Notes under the pieces: model-generated
The model's input: the letters and a program-made list of their open reading frames with translations, nothing else
What the model was told of the DNA's origin: nothing
Database searches by the model: none
Shown: positions 29,159-32,228 of the stretch, piece by piece
How positions within the stretch are numbered: position 1 is the first letter of the stretch
How the letters are laid out: each line of letters starts with the position of its first letter
Translations under genes and position numbers: made by a program
Assembly: GCA_905182435.1 (NCBI GenBank)
Contig: CAJJBN010000033.1
Span: 1 to 32,228 of the forward strand
Source of the DNA: Opitutaceae bacterium BACL24 MAG-120322-bin51
GTDB lineage: Bacteria > Verrucomicrobiota > Verrucomicrobiia > Opitutales > Coraliomargaritaceae
DNA: 32,228 nt
Direction: 5' to 3'

Positions 29159-29294
29159 ACCCAGTTAAGAAATCTCTGGTTGCTAGTCATACCTTAACTT
29201 TACGCTTGCTCGTAATCCTAATTGACCGAAGCCAAAGCTTGAAACATTCCCACTTTCGAACTTTCAAAAATCCCAACTTTCCCACTCCTACAAA

Positions 29295-29936
29295 ATGCTC
29301 TCATTTAATCTTTTCGGTATTCCCGTCCGCATCCTTCCTTGGTTCTGGATCACTATGGCGCTGATCGGCGGCGGTTTAGGCGCCAATGATTCTCTAAGCA
29401 TACTCAAGGTCCTCGTATTTATCTTAGCAGGTCTCATCTCGATCTTGGTGCACGAACTCGGCCATGCGCTGACTGTCCGCAAATTCGGTCTGCCCACCGC
29501 GATCACACTGCAAGCCTTCGGTGGCTACGCCTCGTTTCCGGCAGGGCAACTGAGCCGCAAGCAATCTTTTCTCGTGACCGCCGCAGGTCCTGGACTGCAA
29601 CTAGCACTCGGCCTAATTCTACTCGCCGTCTATTTCTTGGTTCCGATTCCCAAAGAGTCGCTACTCTACACACTTGTAGCTGACTTAGCCGGCATCAGCA
29701 TCATTTGGGCAGTGCTCAACTGCCTGCCCGTCTACCCAATGGACGGCGGCCAGATGATGGCTGCCGTGCTCGGACCGCAACGTGCCCACTTCGTACATCT
29801 AATCAGCGCAACTGCGGCCCTGCTCATCGGCATCCTTGCATACCTCTATTTGAACACATTCCTGCTACCGATCTTCATGGCATTTTTTGCTTGGCAAAAC
29901 TGGCAATCCTTCCAAGCGCGCACAAGTAAGCCGTAG
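29295..29936 (+). CDS. Site-2 protease family metalloprotease (M50)
   Basis: A 213-residue integral membrane zinc protease. The active-site motif HELGH is at residues 53-57, with the third ligand in the PMDGG segment (Asp150). Hydrophobic segments around 14-30, 36-56, 92-116, 126-148 and 165-200 fit five or so membrane spans. The short form without PDZ or CBS domains resembles the minimal members of the family. Members cleave membrane-bound regulators such as anti-sigma factors; the substrate cannot be inferred here, since no sigma or anti-sigma gene is near. Start at the ATG at 29295. Confidence 0.88.
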   Translation: MLSFNLFGIPVRILPWFWITMALIGGGLGANDSLSILKVLVFILAGLISILVHELGHALTVRKFGLPTAITLQAFGGYASFPAGQLSRKQSFLVTAAGPGLQLALGLILLAVYFLVPIPKESLLYTLVADLAGISIIWAVLNCLPVYPMDGGQMMAAVLGPQRAHFVHLISATAALLIGILAYLYLNTFLLPIFMAFFAWQNWQSFQARTSKP

Positions 29937-29952
29937 GGGCCGTGCGCGAACC

Positions 29953-30027
29953 GTGGCGTCGCCGCTTGCGGCGGCCTCATTGCATTCGTGACTTCCAACC
30001 GCTGGCCGTTGCAAGCAACGACGCCAC
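29953..30027. repeat. Paired-hairpin repeat with covarying stems
   Basis: An inverted repeat with 24-bp arms at 29953-29976 and 30004-30027. The arms begin and end alike (GTGGCGTCG outside, CGGCC inside), and their cores are GCCGCTTGCGGC and the inverse GTTGCAAGCAAC. The only four differences between the arms are two compensating pairs, C:G to T:A. It lies just past the site-2 protease gene, with no coding frame. Confidence 0.8.
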
Positions 30028-30092
30028 AATCGAAACCGCTTCGCGTAATCCGCTACCAACAAATTGAACCTCCATTCACGGTCACCAATCCC

Positions 30093-30130
30093 TTGGTAGA
30101 GACGCCTTGCCAAGGCGTCCGTTCGACCAG
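30093..30130. repeat. Small palindromic hairpin element
   Basis: GACGCCTT GCC AAGGCGTC (30101-30119), within an outer TGGT / ACCA pair. It is an isolated hairpin with no T run, in the intergenic space before the argH stop. It probably belongs to the same class of short structured repeats. Confidence 0.6.
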
Positions 30131-30225
30131 AGAAATCGTAGAACCATCCATTCTCACTCGATCTTAAAGCCCATTCGATGAGCGGACCTCTCGGCGAGAG
30201 ATCCCTACCTTCTCATCAATACACC

Positions 30226-31620
30226 CTACCCGCGCCAATGCGCGATACGTGCCGCAACTTGCTTCGGCCCAGGCATACCAGGCTTTTCACGCGCATCGAG
30301 CGCACGCTTCAGATCAAACACACTGGCCCAATCCTCACCCAACTGCGGGTGGATCGGCGCGACTTGATCGTAAGGCAACTCATTGAGCGGTGTCTCGAGC
30401 TTTTCTGAAAGTCCGACCAACGCGCCGACCACGTGATGCGCCTCACGGAATGGCACTTCCCGTTCGACCAAATAGTCGACCACATCCGTCGCCAAGAGCG
30501 CAGGGTCAGCCACGGCCTTCGCACAACGCTCTACGTTCGCTTCGACACCGACCATACACGCAGCGACACAATCGAGCATCAGCTGAGTCTGATCAAACGA
30601 ATCAAACACTGGCGGCTTATCTTCCTGTAAATCACGGTTATACGTCAGCGGCAGCCCTTTGACCATGGTCAGCAGCATCTGCAAGTTACCGGTCAGGCGG
30701 GCCGATTTACCGCGGATCAACTCAAAGGCGTCCGGGTTTTTCTTCTGCGGCATCAAACTAGAGCCGGTGGTAAAGGCATCCGGCAAGCGCACGAAGCTAA
30801 ACTCTGCACTGCTCCACAAAATGAAATCCTCCGACAGACGCGAGAGGTGCACGCCGATCGTCGCACAGACCGAAGCAAAACTGATAAAGGTATCGCGATC
30901 GCTGACCGCATCCATGCTGTTTTGCGTGATCCGTGGATTGCCTTCGGCATCCACGAAATTCAACTCACGAGCCACGAACTCACGGTCAATCGGCAGCGTC
31001 GTACCGGCAATCGCACCCGAACCGAGTGGGCACACATTCGCCTCCTCAAACACCTCAGCCATCCGCTTACGGTCACGACCAAACATTTCCACATACGCGA
31101 GTAAATGGTGCGCCATCGACACGGGTTGTGCGCGTTGCAAATGCGTATAGCCAGGAATAATCACCGCCTGTGTGCGATCCGCTAGATCCACCATCGCCGC
31201 GATCACTGCGGTGAGCGACGCATCCAACTTTGTGCAGGCATCCTTGAACCAGAGACGCATATCGGTGGCGACTTGGTCATTGCGGCTACGCGCGGTGTGT
31301 AGCTTGGCAGCAGCAGGCACACGTAGAGTCAGCGCATGCTCGATATTCATGTGCACATCTTCCAGCGCCATGTCCCAGTTAAATTGCCCGGCTTCGACTT
31401 CGACGAGGATCGCGTCCAACCCAGCATGGATCGCATCGCGCTCCTCAGCAGTAATAATGCCGACGTGCGCCAGCATCGCGGCCTGCGCCTTGCTGCCCTG
31501 AACATCAAACACAGCGAGGCGTTGATCGAACGAAACCGATTCGCCGATGCGTAGCATCAATTCTGCAGGTCCTTCAGAGAACCGCCCACCCCATGTCGCT
31601 TGTTTTTGTCCGTTTGCCAT
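30226..31620 (-). CDS. argH: Argininosuccinate lyase
   Basis: Last step of arginine synthesis: splits argininosuccinate into arginine and fumarate. A 464-residue protein of family length. N-terminal WGGRFSEGP, central [13 protein letters not shown] and the signature [21 protein letters not shown] (catalytic Ser loop), plus the helix bundle including [18 protein letters not shown] start at the ATG at 31620 ([12 protein letters not shown]), which fits other ArgH N-termini; the frame is open for another 48 codons upstream without family resemblance. It is transcribed alone here, with no other arginine gene in view. Confidence 0.97.
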   Translation of the reverse strand: MANGQKQATWGGRFSEGPAELMLRIGESVSFDQRLAVFDVQGSKAQAAMLAHVGIITAEERDAIHAGLDAILVEVEAGQFNWDMALEDVHMNIEHALTLRVPAAAKLHTARSRNDQVATDMRLWFKDACTKLDASLTAVIAAMVDLADRTQAVIIPGYTHLQRAQPVSMAHHLLAYVEMFGRDRKRMAEVFEEANVCPLGSGAIAGTTLPIDREFVARELNFVDAEGNPRITQNSMDAVSDRDTFISFASVCATIGVHLSRLSEDFILWSSAEFSFVRLPDAFTTGSSLMPQKKNPDAFELIRGKSARLTGNLQMLLTMVKGLPLTYNRDLQEDKPPVFDSFDQTQLMLDCVAACMVGVEANVERCAKAVADPALLATDVVDYLVEREVPFREAHHVVGALVGLSEKLETPLNELPYDQVAPIHPQLGEDWASVFDLKRALDAREKPGMPGPKQVAARIAHWRG

Positions 31621-31945
31621 ATGGGCGCAGACTTTTCCCGCCCTCCCCGCATTTGGCAAATCTAAAGCATTACAAAGAGATACGAGATACGATTGAAGTA
31701 TCATCAGAATTTGACAGGCATCGGCTTGATGCCCGAGTGTCGATCCAGAAGCATAATCACGCAAAGCCGCTAAAACGTAGAGCCATCTATTAAACTCACG
31801 GCTGTTTTAAGTCCCGCAGCTCTATCTTTGCGCCATACCCGAAATACCACTTCAACATGATCCACCACGCACGACGATCAACTACACACGTCCCTAAACA
31901 TAAGCTCAGAAGTGCCGCTACCAAAGCATTCCTGTTGAATCACAG
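31621..31945. other. Intergenic stretch between argH and the murJ-like gene
   Basis: About 325 bp between two minus-strand genes. It should hold the argH promoter. I see no terminator hairpin with a T run and no coding frame that looks like protein. Confidence 0.45.
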
Positions 31946-32228
31946 CTAGCTAGCTCTGCGCTTGGGGATGAAGCGACGCAGCATTCGGGCAAGTGCATCC
32001 AACTCTTCGAACTTCAATAGATATAACAGACCGAAATAGAGTGCCGCGCCGCTGGGCACCAATATACCGACGATGACCGCAGCGTTTAATTTATCGGCCA
32101 GATCGAAACTCAGCACCAGCGCGTGGCCCAACACGCAGAACAAGCCCATCGCCAAGCCAGCACAAAGGACTTTAGCAAAGGCACCGCGCAGCTGCGAGAA
32201 ACCCACCTCGCTGCGACGCTTGGATAAG
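31946..32228 (-). CDS. murJ: C-terminal part of a MurJ-like lipid II flippase (partial)
   Basis: The frame runs in from the right edge of the window and ends at TAG 31946-31948. About 93 residues are visible: a basic lead-in (LSKRRSEVGFSQLRG), two hydrophobic spans (VLCAGLAMGLFCVLGHALVL and AAVIVGILVPSGAALYFGLL) and a basic amphipathic tail (LDALARMLRRFIPKRR). This is how the last two membrane segments and tail of MurJ/MviN proteins look. The rest of the protein is outside, so the identity is only moderately supported; another MOP-superfamily flippase is possible. Confidence 0.6.
   Translation of the reverse strand, partial: LSKRRSEVGFSQLRGAFAKVLCAGLAMGLFCVLGHALVLSFDLADKLNAAVIVGILVPSGAALYFGLLYLLKFEELDALARMLRRFIPKRRAS

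Noticed and set aside
31858..31947. A 29-codon plus-strand frame rich in His/Arg
   Set aside because: No ribosome binding site, no recognisable composition, and it overlaps the stop of the murJ-like gene; probably chance.

Overview
The window looks like chromosomal DNA of a Gram-negative bacterium, most plausibly a Verrucomicrobiota member of the Opitutales type (Coraliomargarita-like). The reasons are a lipoprotein-sorting ABC transporter, a TonB-dependent receptor, lipobox proteins, a DUF4202 protein, an AP2-like DNA-binding protein, weak or absent Shine-Dalgarno sequences at most starts, and many small intergenic hairpin repeats. The taxonomic call is inference from gene content and was not checked against a database.

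Layout. 1-1095: right part of an IS66-family insertion sequence (tnpA, tnpB, and a tnpC carrying an in-frame amber codon) with its terminal repeat. 1261-2702: AP2-like protein and a DUF4202 protein. 2855-6048: two prolyl isomerases (lipoprotein cyclophilin, tandem FKBP), a lipoprotein c-type cytochrome, and a spermidine-synthase-like methyltransferase. 6550-11034: a large conserved protein of unknown function, a Gfo/Idh/MocA oxidoreductase, and a LolD/LolC-type lipoprotein release pair. 11305-11624: initiator tRNA-Met whose 3' end and terminator are tandemly duplicated. 11885-13604: dnaX with an A10 tract at the gamma/tau boundary, and the SRP RNA upstream of it. 13735-16193: a kinase-fold-like protein, cytoplasmic cyclophilin, and a MenH-like hydrolase with no normal start codon. 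16200-17457: two DUF4136 lipoproteins and a 28-residue membrane peptide. 17664-19979: TPP riboswitch and a frame-broken TonB-dependent (thiamin) receptor. 20333-23298: purF with a +1 frame change just before its catalytic cysteine, and a CDF metal transporter. 23466-27565: apaG, a beta-CASP nuclease-like protein and typA. 27795-29936: a frame-broken small protein, a CvfB-like S1 protein and a site-2 protease. 30226-32228: argH and the C-terminal end of a MurJ-like protein.

Most genes are housekeeping and stand alone or in short runs. The striking theme is the number of places where a good protein-coding signal changes frame: dnaX, purF, the TonB receptor and the gene at 27795, plus the amber codon in tnpC and the missing start in the MenH-like gene. 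The dnaX and purF cases sit at positions that make recoding (transcript slippage or programmed frameshifting) plausible. The others look more like decay or sequence error. A uniform indel error rate in the source assembly is the main alternative for all of them.

A second theme is a set of short inverted-repeat elements between genes, and once inside a gene. Each is a pair of hairpins whose stems differ by compensating changes while the loop and outer ends are kept. They resemble REP/BIME elements.
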